Shown here piece by piece: positions 25,901 through 36,148 of a stretch of DNA of 64,000 bases. Where the stretch lies: assembly GCA_015039365.1 (NCBI GenBank), contig WION01000206.1, forward strand, positions 1-64,000, written 5' to 3'. Numbering within the stretch: position 1 is the first letter of the stretch; each line of letters starts with the position of its first letter. This stretch comes from Amanita rubescens. Its lineage: Eukaryota > Basidiomycota > Agaricomycetes > Agaricales > Amanitaceae. Under the pieces are notes generated by a model. It saw only the letters and a list, made by a program, of their open reading frames with translations, was not told the origin of the DNA and made no database searches. The position numbers and the translations under genes were made by a program.

Positions 25901-28900
25901 CAATGTCACCCACAAGCTGTTAGTCATAGGAAAAGATGTGATGAGACTGCCTTTCACAAAATATGCAATGTCACTCACTGGCTGTTGGTCATTAAAAGAT
26001 GTGATGAGACTATCTTTCACAAAATTGGGCAATGTCACTCACTTCCTGTTGGTTATAGGAAAAGATGTGATCTGACTGGCTATCACAAAAAGATGCAACT
26101 TTGTCACCCACAACCTATTGGTCATAGGAAAAGATGTTATCTGACTGCCTTTCACAAAAATTTGCAATGTCACCCACAAGCTGTTGGTCATGGGAAAAGA
26201 AGTGATGAGACTGCCTTTCACAAAAAAGGGTAATATCACTCACTCCCTGTTAGTCACAGATAAAGATGTCATGAAACTGCCTTTCAACACAAATGTGTGC
26301 AATACAACTCACAGGCTGTTGGTCATAGGAAAAGAGATGGCCTTTCACAAAAATGTGTATTGACACTCACTGACTGTTAGTCATAAGAAAAGATGTGATG
26401 AGACTGTGCATGCCTTTCACAAACATAGGTAATGTCACTCACAAGCTGTTGATCACAAGAAAAGATGTGATGAGACCACCTTTCACAGAATTGTGCAATA
26501 TCACTGACATACTGTTGGTTATAGGAAATGATGTGGTGAGACTGCCTTTCACAAAAATGTCCAATGGCACTCACTCCCTGTTGGTCATAAGAATGGGTGT
26601 GATGAGATTGCCTGTAACAAAATGCGCCATGTCACTCACTCCCTGCCATTGGTCATAAGAAAACATTTGATGAGAGTCCCATTCACAACAATATGCAATG
26701 TTACTCACTCCCTGTTCATCATAGGAAAAGATGTGATGAGAGTGCCTTTCACAAAAATGTGCAATGTCACTCACTCCCTGATTATCATAGGAAAAGATGT
26801 GATGGGAAGACTGGCTTTCACAAAACTTTGTGATGTCACTCACATGCTGTTGGTCATAGGAAAAGATGTCACTGTGAGACTGTCTTTCACAAAAATGTGC
26901 AATGTCACCCACAACCTGTTGGTCATAGGAAACATGTGATAAAACTGCCTTTAACTAAAATGTGCAATGCCACTCACAAACTGTTGGTCATAGGGAAAGA
27001 TGTGGTGAGACTGCTTTTCACAAAAATGTGTAATGTCCACCCACTCCCTGTCAGTCATAGGAAAAGATGTGATAGACTGCTTTAAAAATGTGCAAGATCA
27101 CTGACATTCTGTTGGTCATAGGAAAAGATGTGATAAGACTATATTTCACCAAAATGTCCAATGTTGCTCACAAACTGTTGGTCACAGGAAAGGATGTGAT
27201 GAGACTGCCTTCCCTAAAAATCTGCAATGTCACTCACAAGCTGTTGGTCACAGGAAAAGATGTGATGAGACTGCCTCATTCAAAAAAAGTGTGCAACTTG
27301 AATATCACTCACTCTCTGTTGGTCATAGAAAATATGTAATGAAACTGCGTTCACAAAAATATGGAATGTAATTTACCAACTTTCAGTTGTAGGGAAAGGT
27401 GTGATGAGACTGCCTTTCAAAAAATGCAGTGTCACTCACAATCTGTGGGTCATAGGAAAAGGTGTGATGAGACTGCCTTTCACAAAAATGTGTACTGTCA
27501 CTCACAATCTGTTGTCACAGGACAAGATGTGATGAGACTACCTTTCACAAAAAGGTGCAATGTCTCTCACTTGCTGTTGGTTATAGGAAAAGAAGTGATG
27601 AGACTGCCTTTCACAAAAATGTGCAGTATCACTCACTCCAGCCTGTTGGTCATAGGTGTGATGAGAATTCCTTTCACAAAATGTGCATTGTCACTCACTC
27701 TAGGCTGTTGGTTATAGGAAAAGATGTGATGAGACTGCCTTTCTCAAGAATGTGCAATGTCACTCGCTGTCTGCTGGTCATAAGAAAATATGTGCTCAGA
27801 CTACCTTCCACAAAAATGTGCAATGTCTCTCACTGGCTGTTTGTCATAAGAAAGGATGTGATGAGACTACCTTTCTCAAGAATGTGCAATGTCACTCACA
27901 CTCTGTAGGTCCTAAGAAAAGATGTGCTCAGACTACCTTCCACCAAAATGTGCAATGTCTCTCACTCGCTGTTTGTCATAAGAAAGGATGTGATGAGACT
28001 ACCTTTGATACAAATGTACAATGTCACTCACTTCCTGTTGGACATTAAGGCAAGATATGATGAGAATGCCTTTCACAACATGTGCAATCACTCACAAGCT
28101 GTTGGTTATAAGACTGCCTTTCACAAATATGTGCAATGTCACTCACTCCCTTTTGGTCATAGGAAAATATGTAATGAGACTGCCTTTTGATGTCACTCAC
28201 CCCCTGTTGATCATAGGACAAGATGAGATGATACTGCATTCCACAAAAATGTCCAATGTCACTCACTCCCTGTTGGTCAGAGGAAAACATGTGTGAGATT
28301 GCCTTTCACCCAAATCTTTAATTTCACTTACACGCTGTCAGTCATGGGGAAAAATCCATAAGACAGCTTTTGAGACAAATTGTGATGTTACTCACAAACT
28401 ATTGGCCACAAGCAAACAATTGATAAGGTCACCTTCTGAATGGCTCAACCAACATGACATGCTGATAACCTCCTATGTTTATAGGAAACCATGTGATGTC
28501 ACTGCTTTTCACAAAGGCTTCAATATCACTTACAATCTGTAGAATACATAATGTGTCCAAATTGCCTTGCAGCAGAGTGGCCACTGGTATCACTCACTTC
28601 CTTTTGAAATAAAATTAGTACATTGCATCAGGAATCAGGAATCAATGCCACTGACTCTCTTTCGCCATAGCATTTCATATGATGGATTAACACCTCACAA
28701 AAAGTATCACATACATTCTGTTGGTTTTGCAGTTCCATGTGAAGAGGCTTTGAAAAGGAGAAATATTTACTGTCTGTTGTTTTGGGACAAGATGCAATCT
28801 TTATAAGCAGACATGAAGGAAGTGTCACTTACCTCCTGTTATTACACAAATGACATTTTGTGAGGCTCTCCTTTGGATAAAAGTATGTTACAGACTTTCT

Positions 28901-30780
28901 GTTGTTCATTGAATTATATCTGATGAACTGCACAAACATCAATGTTACTTACTTTCTTTAACTGGGTCAGATGTGGTGTGAGATACTGTTGTATTACTCA
29001 CTCCCTGTCCATGAGAAACTGCATTGACAAGCCTGCTTGTGACCATAGATTTACTCACTTTCTGTTGGTCATATGATGCACCATGGGATAATTTACCAAA
29101 AATCAAATTGAGTGATGTCACCCACTGCCTGTGGATCATGAGACAAGACCACTGATCACAAAAGGAAGCATTACTCACAAACTGTTGTCATGAGACAATA
29201 TATCAGATCTATGTTAGTTCACCCTTACCCACTGTTATTGATATCATTAAATCCTGCCACCAAACATATGGTGACAACTAACCTGTGTTTCACTCAGTTG
29301 TTTATTGGCCACCTGAAGCATGACTAATCTTGTTTTAATGTGAAGGAATTTGAGTGTTACTCACCTCCTGATGAATGTTTTGCAAAGTATTACCATTCCA
29401 TATGAAGGCCACCTACCTTCCTGTCCACCTATCACCATTTAATTTTCCTATGCTGATGAGCAGCTTGACAAAAATGCATACCCAGAAATGTGGAAATTTT
29501 GTAAATACTATGACAGTAACATCATTCCATGGCAAAGTTGGTTGGAATAAGGCCTGGTACAGAACATGTCTGAACAATGTCAAGGTTAGTAAGTGACATT
29601 TTTGAGTGTGACCCTCACTGAAGTGCAGATTTAACACAAAGGTCCAGATTATTCATCTGTGTTGAAACAAACAGCTCATGCATGATGTCATCATCTATTG
29701 CATCAGCAGTTTTCTGAGTTAATTCAGCACAATTCTTCTCTGGTAAATCCATGTCTATGAAACAACATCACTCCCATTTTCAGGAAGAAATCCTCATCAT
29801 TCTCACCTTCCAATTGCACATATGCCCTAGGAGGGTATTTGGCATTCAAAAATTTAGGAAGATAAACTTTCTGAAAAGTGATATCAGCATTTTCCCTGGC
29901 TCTCTCCCACTTATCTTCTTCCTTTGCATCAGTCAAGTTGATAAATTCACTGGCTATTTGACCATCAAACTTAGTGAATATAACCACCAAAGGAACTGTA
30001 AAGGAAATATTGACTAGTCAGTTCACTGTAGATTAGTACTTAAGTAGATTTTGGCCAATGGAAATGTGGTAAAACAATTCCTCTAACATGAACAAGATGA
30101 GATATAAATTCATTAAGACCAACCTCTGCCTGTCCCTTTATTGAAAAATTCAAGTTCTGCCTGTAAAATGGGACGAGGGCTGTCCATGGGTATGCAGTAC
30201 CTACAGGGATCTACATATGTCAACCAGTCATGTAAAGGAATAAATCAGATACCAAATTGCATGCAACTGATTTTTCAGCTCAGTTTCTGCAGACTTCTTC
30301 TCAATGAAATTCCAAGCAACCTCCAATTCATCAGCAGAACCAGATTCAAATCCCTGAGAGTCATGGAAAATAAAGTTACTCTCAGGGTATGTAATTTGAT
30401 GTTCAATATCATGTAGGCCTCTCTGTTATTAATGCATGTAAGTGGGCACATCCATACATTATGTATCATTAAATGCACCTCAATTGATGGCATCAGATGT
30501 GTTGCAGATGCTTCCAGTTCTTTGCCTACAGGAAACTCAATATGCAGAAGAAGCATAATGTTCAGCCTGACTTACCATCCTCATCATATATTGTGGGCTT
30601 TGTTCCCTTTGCTACACCACAAATCTTCTCAAGGATGGTTGTCTTGCCTGCATTAGCCCTCCCTATGACAAGGATACGAAAATGTGGGCATAGGTATTGT
30701 TCCCTGAGTATTTTAACATGTGTCTCATCTGTACCTGATGTATGTATACCAGTCAGATAATGGGAATACCAAGACATCAT
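22993..30780 (-). CDS. HSR1-like GTPase with an internal array of single-codon exons
   Basis: Conventional exons are 30576-30780, 30479-30525, 30253-30422, 30124-30200, 29772-29995, 29619-29734, 29482-29569 and 29417-29428. They encode a G domain: Walker A/G1 GRANAGKT, G3 HDSQGFESG, G4 TKFD. I recognise this as a common agaricomycete family (start MSWYSxYLxGIH, LCPHFRILVIGRANAGKTTI). Exon 29482-29569 ends KFPHFW in phase 0 and 29417-29428 adds four codons. Then follow about 89 three-nucleotide exons down to 23578, described separately. Downstream are a candidate exon 23442-23497, a TTT microexon at 23264-23266 and a last exon 23238-22993, which reads AKLSFWINKPFLPSVTEALDQY and KFGDEHLVALLYR and stops at 22993. 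The phase between 23442 and 23264 is unresolved: one extra nucleotide is needed. The function of the family is unknown. Confidence 0.7.
23578..24791 (-). repeat. Microexon array, block 5 (3' end)
   Basis: Triplets in transcription order: 24789 CAA; 24723 GGG; 24648 GCA; 24582 GGA; 24526 CAG; 24458 GCT; 24391 GTT; 24319 AGA; 24246 GCT; 24173 CTT; 24108 GGA; 24043 CGA; 23984 GGA; 23918 CGA; 23858 CAA; 23792 CTT; 23724 CAT; 23631 AAA; 23578 ATT. The last units (23724, 23631, 23578) have diverged intron sequence but keep donors GTGAGT, GTGAGC and GTAAGA and acceptors ending AG. Just beyond, at 23498, AG again abuts GTGAGT directly. That is either a zero-length site or the start of a 56-nt exon. 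Confidence 0.6.
24857..25916 (-). repeat. Microexon array, block 4 (most homogeneous, recently duplicated)
   Basis: Triplets in transcription order: 25914 CTT; 25845 GAA; 25779 CTT; 25726 GCT; 25659 CAA; 25595 CAA; 25522 GAA; 25457 GGA; 25392 CTT; 25326 GGA; 25261 CTT; 25195 GGA; 25123 CTT; 25058 CAA; 24992 CCA; 24923 TTT; 24857 CTT. Between about 25195 and 25475 a two-unit block of about 131 bp carrying GGA and CTT is repeated almost perfectly, so new codons have been added here by recent tandem duplication. Confidence 0.65.
25979..27174 (-). repeat. Microexon array, block 3
   Basis: Triplets in transcription order: 27172 TTT; 27106 AAT; 27045 GGA; 26978 TTT; 26913 GTT; 26844 CAT; 26775 GGA; 26709 GGA; 26640 GGA; 26575 GGA; 26509 TAT; 26443 CTT; 26371 TCA; 26313 CCT; 26244 GGA; 26178 CTT; 26112 GTT; 26043 GAA; 25979 CCA. 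The intron-like part reads, in pieces, GTGAGTGACATTG, CACATTTTTGTGAAAGGCAG, TCTCATCACATC and TTTTCCTATGACCAACAG. Occasional donors are GTGGGT or GTCAGT. Acceptor variants such as CTAACAG, CTGACAG and ATAATCAG all keep the AG. Confidence 0.65.
27238..28334 (-). repeat. Microexon array, block 2
   Basis: Triplets in transcription order: 28332 CGT; 28267 GGA; 28201 GGG; 28147 GGA; 28096 CTT; 28032 GAA; 27966 CGA; 27900 AGT; 27834 CCA; 27768 ACA (or CGA at 27764, because the donor here reads GCGAGT); 27699 CCTAGA (six nt, two codons); 27637 GCTGGA (six nt, two codons); 27571 CAA; 27506 ATT; 27440 ATT; 27377 TTG; 27313 AGA; 27238 CTT. Most donors are GTGAGT and most acceptors end CCAACAG, about nine nt after a TATGAC that can serve as branch site. 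Unit spacing is about 51-75 nt. The two longer exons are still multiples of three. Confidence 0.65.
28396..29428 (-). repeat. Microexon array, block 1 (5', most diverged units)
   Basis: Reading the minus strand, each unit is acceptor AG, three nucleotides, then a donor. After the 12-nt exon 29417-29428 the triplets (lowest plus coordinate and minus-strand codon) are: 29365 GAG; 29229 TGG; 29179 TTT; 29126 GCA; 29059 AAA; 29002 GGA; 28953 AAA; 28896 AAA; 28833 GAG; 28771 ACA; 28715 AAT; 28656 AGA; 28598 GAA; 28534 ATT; 28470 GAG; 28396 TTT. Donors vary here (GTGAGT, GTAAGT, GTATGT, GTCTGT, GTAAAT, GTCAGT, GTTATC) and spacing ranges from 49 to about 74 nt, so this block looks oldest. At 29283 an acceptor AG directly abuts a donor GTTAGT with no exon. 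Confidence 0.65.
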
Positions 30781-33549
30781 ATTGGATCACTCAATGAAAG
30801 TTCACTGGTGGTGTCTGCCATTACTAGCAATGGACTGTTTGATGGGAGTGGTGCAAGAGTGACTCTGAGCTCAGGAGAAAGTAGGGAAAGGAGTATTAAG
30901 TGTTTGGCTTGAGAATCAACTTGAAGTGTGTGTGCCAAAGCAAGAATTGTGTGGCTGGCTCAACAAAGAGGCAATGTATGGATATCCGGACTCAATAGGT
31001 CAATGACAGCTTGTATGGCCTCAACATACCAGTATGTGGAGCAATAGATGGTGCGTTGGGCTCGAGATTGTCGAGATCGATTGGTCCTTCCTTGAAGCAC
31101 GGGTGTCACGTGTGACAGTAATTCGAGTCAAGTTGACAGATAACAAATGGTTGTGTTTGGTCGATCTGAGTTGAGAGCGCGGAGTCCCGGTGAGTTCAGC
31201 GTGCAGGATGAAATGGTGGGTGTTGAGAGCGCTATATGTTCACGAGGTAGCAGTGTGACCCCCGAAACTGCTCACTTCTCCATTAGGCAACCTGGGCTCT
31301 TCTCACGCAGTCATGCCAACCACGCCACTCCGATCATCACAGTGATCTCAAGATGAAGGGTGCAATGGTGAGACCTGGTGCGACGCGGATGGTCAGATGG
31401 GCGCTACGCTTACGAAGGTGTGGCTGCCATCTTTCCTGCCAGTGGTAGACTGACCCCTACTTCAATGACAGGCCGCAAATCATCCATCCACACCATACAA
31501 TCGCCGCCCAATCGATCTCCATAAAAACGCAACAAGGCAAGGCAGGATAAGGTGAAGGTTGGCAAACGAAGCCGGGGATTGCAGTCCATAGCTTTAAGTC
31601 TATGTGAGAAAACTCACAGCAATAGATTCAGTCTATCAGTGAGAAAAAGGCTTGAAAATTCTAGACTTGTAAAACAAAAGTCTATTATTGTATGCTGAGT
31701 GGAAATCTGTGTGACTCAATAATTCTACTTCAAAGTCTATACTGACTACAAATGATCTAGCAAAGATTGCTGTTGTTTGACGAAAATTCATGGTAGGTGC
31801 CAGTAGGTCACATCCTGACTTGTCGTTGTCGGGTGCGAGTAAGAGAAAGTTAGGGTACGGGAGTGCTATTAAGGTCGTTAAGTTTGTTGTTGTCATCGGG
31901 TGCGAGAGGGGGTGAGAATTGGTTGTTTGACGAAAATCCTCCATGGTCGTCAATGTCGTCGTTGGGTGCGAGTTGAGAGGAAGACGGGTTCACGCTGGGT
32001 CTTCGTTAGCCTCACAGGGGGTGGGATGGGTGCTGTACGCACCTGGATAAGTTGGAGTGGGCAGTTTGGGGCTTTGTTCGGCACAGACGGCTGTTGGGGG
32101 CACCTGGGGCTTTCAAGGTGGGCTAGGGTGAGAGAGAGAGGGTCAACCCATGTTTCAAATACCCGTCGCCCACCTATCTCCTGTCGCTGGGTATTCGAGC
32201 CGTCTCTGAACGGCTAATCCCTTCTCCCCTCCAAAGCATGGAGAAACCCGCCCATTAACCGGGGACCAGTGCATACGGTCCCCACTTCCTATCTGTGACG
32301 ATCTGTGGTTGGCCAGCGTTGAAGTTCCATCGCGCTGTAACCCAACGATCAAGTTAGCGAACCGAACAGGACGAAAAGAAGAAAAGAAAAGATTAAAAGG
32401 GACACTGCACCTCCCTCATGCCCTAGCCACCTGTCTCGCGTTCCTCCTCTCATTCTTCCCTCGATCACTGCCATGAATGGATAGTATATGGTCAAAAGGT
32501 GGGGCCCTACCGTTGGAAAAACCTATCGTCAATTGCATGCAGCAGTCAGAGCGCCGTAAGCCATCCAATAGGTGATTGAGTCGATGTATGGCATAACCGT
32601 AGAGTCTGGTGCAGGGCAATATCACGGGTGCTGATGCGGATTGGTAAATGAGACGGCAACCCTGACCCTGACCCTGACCCGCACCCGTAGCTCAGTTCCG
32701 CCAATTATCGATATACTTCGATATCATTTTCTCCGATCCGCACAGCTCTGAGCCCATCGTGAAGCAGAGGGGGACGAAGTAGTAAGCGAAGCCGCTACTT
32801 TGCCTGTTCCGGTCATCTTGAGCTATAAATACTCCTTTATACTGCTACTAATGCTCTCGACTTATTCAGGATGGAATGACCACATTGTTGGAGCGGTGAC
32901 ACGAGACGAAGGTGAGTATACCACCGGAAGTTTACGTTAAGTGGCAAGCCGTAATACTAATTGTTCTCGTTGGTGGCATAGTATTGCAATCAGAAATTAT
33001 GTGTTGTCGAGGCGTTTGAGCGGATTCTACAACGTGAGACGAGAGACAATGACGGACTCCATCCCCACGCCTAACTTGTTATAACTTAGCAGCTTCTCCT
33101 GTTCAAACGTTCACTGATACCACGTTTTGTTGCTATGGATTATGCCAATGACGTGAGAGCCCGTTCGGGCCAACAGTGTTACCATTACGTCCTCTCTGGA
33201 GAATTCTACGTTGAAGACGAACGGCGTACCCTACTACCCATACCCGAGCGCTCGGTGCCATGGTCACACGATTGGCATAATAACATGTAATTCATGTGGT
33301 CTGTAGTTCGCGCTGTGTTTATATATTCATCACACTGACACTATCATTTCACGTTCAAACGCGGTGCCATGACAGCGAAGAAGCATTACGGGTCTGGTAT
33401 GATTATTACTAGATTTAATCTTAATATAGCCACCAGTGCACCAAGTATCCACTCGATGTACAGGAACGGATCGCGGCAGGGTCAGTCCCTTTATTTAAAC
33501 CTGGCAGGCAACTCGGAGTAGCCGTGTCCTCTTCCCATCCTATCTCAGG
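30781..33549. other. Gene-poor interval
   Basis: No exon that I can support on either strand. The left third should contain the promoter of the G-protein gene. Near 31800-31970 a phrase like GTCGTTGGGTGCGAG recurs three times. A run of four CCCTGA units lies at 32660-32680. The stretch from 33300 probably carries the sedolisin promoter. Confidence 0.5.
32660..32680. repeat. CCCTGA short tandem repeat
   Basis: Three and a half copies of a hexamer one base away from the telomeric CCCTAA unit, in the gene-poor interval. Confidence 0.75.
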
Positions 33550-36058
33550 ATGAGGCTCTTCTTCTTCTTTGTTCGCAGTGTGCTTATTCTCTCGGCTGCT
33601 GCGTTGGCGTACGCTGCGCCCCGCAGTACGGCCCATGTGCTCAAGGAGAGGGTTGATATACCCCGAGGATGGGTAGAACACAGCGTTCCTTCACCTGGTC
33701 ACATCATCTCCCTTCATATCGGTTTGCCTCAGCCGAACTTCCCCACGTTGGAGCGCCACCTGTATGAAGTCAGCGACCCCAATCACCACCGTTATGGAAA
33801 GCATCTTTCTAAAGAAGAGGTAGAGGAGCTAGTCGCGCCTCATCCAACCTCTCTTGACGCCATAAACGAATGGTTGGGAACTTATGGGCTTAGCGAAGAT
33901 GACATCGACCGATCCCCTGCTAAAGACTGGATTAACATTAACATTCCTGTTTCTCTGGTCGAAGAGATGCTGAACACCGTACGTTGCTATTTTTCGTATT
34001 CATGCTCATCCATTCAATCTCATATTATCAGAAATATAGTATCTACAAGCACGAGGAAAGCGGAGATTACCTTGTAAGGACCACCGGCTACAGCCTACCA
34101 CAACATTTGTACGAGCATGTCGATGTCATTCAACCCACGACGTCATTTGGGCGTTTCAAGAAGCAGGTTTCGACTCTTTCTATCGTAGAGGATGATACGC
34201 CAGAGATCCAGTCTTCTCAAGGTCAGATCGTTGACCCGGTGACCGGCATTGCCGTAGATGCCAGCTGTAATACAACGATCACGATTAAATGCCTGCAGCA
34301 GCTGTACAACGCTGTTGGATACCAACCCTTGGAAAATGGTGGGAACAGTTTTGGAATCACCGCGTATTTGGAACAGTATGCAAATATCCAGGATCTTCAG
34401 GATTTCTACCGCGAGCAACGGCCCGATGCCTTGGGTACCAATTTCACTTTCGTGTCCATTAAGGGTGCGTTTCTTCCTTCGTGAGCTAATGGATTACCGA
34501 TTTTTGACAACCTATCAGGTGGTATCAACCCTCAGAATCCGTCTGACGCTGGTCTAGAGGCAAACCTCGATACCCAGTTCGGATATGGACTTTCTTTCCC
34601 AACCCCGGTATATCCCCTTTCGCTCCTCGGTCAACAAAAGCTCAACTAACGTTGCAGAGGACATTCTGGTCCACCGGCGGTCGCCCACCATTTTATCCGG
34701 ACCCTCTTACTGTAAACAATACGAACGAGTTGAGTTTTCATTATTATTATCATTGGTTAGCATGTTAATAATCCCCTTAGGCCCTATGTCAATTGGTTGG
34801 GTTACGTGCTGAAGCAGGAATCTATACCCCTGGCTATTTCGAGTAGCTACGACGATGACGAGCAAACACGTAAGAGCCTTTCGCTCTTTTCTTCTCATAT
34901 CAACTCACTTTCCTTTCAACAGTTCCTCGTGGTTATGCAAGGAGGGTGTGCAAAGAGTTTGCCAAGCTAGGTAAGCTCGAACTTTTTTGGCCTTGTGCTC
35001 GCATTCTAATCATTACTAGGTGTTCGAGGTGTCTCTTTGATGTTCTCCTCCGGTGATTTTGGCGTTGGAGATGGAGATCCGAATCCTGCGACGCAGAAGT
35101 GCTTTACAAATACATATAGTGGTTTTGGTAACGTGACTAAATTCATACCCCTCTTCCCATCGACGTGCGTATTGCATAAAACATTTATCGGTCCATCATC
35201 TAACGCTTAGCCGCAGCTGCCCATAGTCAGTTATCCGCACCTGTAGTTATTAAACGCTTCCTCTAACCTTGATATCTCATAGTGTCACTTCTGTTGGAGG
35301 TACTCAAGATTTCCCTGAAATTGCCGTAACACGTTTTTACTCTGGTGGCGGTTTCAGCAACTACGTGAGTGCGGTGTTATTCACATATCAGTGGCAAGTG
35401 ACAGATCGTGGTATCTTAGTTTCCACGCCCGGCGTATCAGGACTCGCATGTGCAGGGATATCTAGGCAAATTGCCGGAGGGTCTCTATCAAGGGCTCTAT
35501 AACCCGTAAGTTTATATTACTCTACTCAACAGGCAAGTTTGAGCTAATAATGTTTATTAGGAATGGACGTGTAAGTCAGCCACGTAGTCTTTCCTCTCGT
35601 AAATATTAACTTCTGTAAAGGCAATCCCCGATGTAGCGGCGCAGGGTGACCATTACCGTATCTGGGTAGCAGGTAAGCCCGTGAAAATTGGAGGAACGTC
35701 GGCTTCCTCCCCAACATTCGCTGGCATCGTGGCTCTCCTAAACGACGCCAGGCTCCGCGCCAAGCAACCTCCCCTGGGCTTTTTGAACCCGATGCTATAC
35801 TCTAAACTATACATGGGCTTAAATGATATCACCGTCGGACACAACGCTGGTTGTGGCACGCAGGGTTTCAATGTAAGTCATCCGACTTTGTAGCAGGTGG
35901 GCATATCTGATGCGAGTTACTCTCTTAGGCAACTGTCGGATGGGATGCCGGTAAGCTTGCCAGTCTCTTCATTGTCCCTGCCTCACGATAGCCTTGTTCT
36001 AGTCACCGGCCTTGGAACGCCCAACTTTGGCAAGTTGAGAGAACTGTTGGGTGTTTGA
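33550..36058 (+). CDS. Secreted sedolisin (tripeptidyl-peptidase, family S53)
   Basis: Fourteen exons join without a frame break to 606 residues: 33550-33978, 34032-34464, 34519-34607, 34658-34728, 34781-34869, 34923-34970, 35020-35164, 35217-35225, 35283-35364, 35420-35505, 35561-35570, 35621-35872, 35929-35950, 36003-36058. A signal peptide (MRLFFFFVRSVLILSAAALAYA) precedes a pro-domain (HVLKERVDIPRGW, SDPNHHRYGKHLSKEEV). The catalytic Glu and Asp are in GLEANLDTQ, the oxyanion Asp in SSGDFGVG and the nucleophile Ser in GGTSASSPTFAG; the Ca site lies near the C-terminus. S53 enzymes remove tripeptides from protein N-termini at acidic pH outside the cell. Exons 8 (9 nt) and 11 (10 nt) are true microexons. 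Confidence 0.95.
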
Positions 36059-36148
36059 TAACACAACATCATCGATATCCAATGAGACTTACAATGGTAA
36101 TACAAAAGAACTCTATACATATGAGTAAAATGTTATTACTTGTTAACA

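Noticed and set aside
23947..28296. Plus-strand open frames with a repeating 22-residue pattern containing CHS, VGH and HKN
   Set aside because: They look like a repeat protein with Cys/His pairs, but unit length varies between about 50 and 75 nt, so the frame shifts every few units. They are translations of the conserved intron sequence of the minus-strand array.
23578..29428. CRISPR array
   Set aside because: The repeats are nearly contiguous, the variable part is 3 nt rather than a 30-40-nt spacer, and the genome is eukaryotic.
32660..32680. Telomere end or internal telomere array
   Set aside because: The unit is CCCTGA, not CCCTAA, it has fewer than four copies and lies between ordinary genes.
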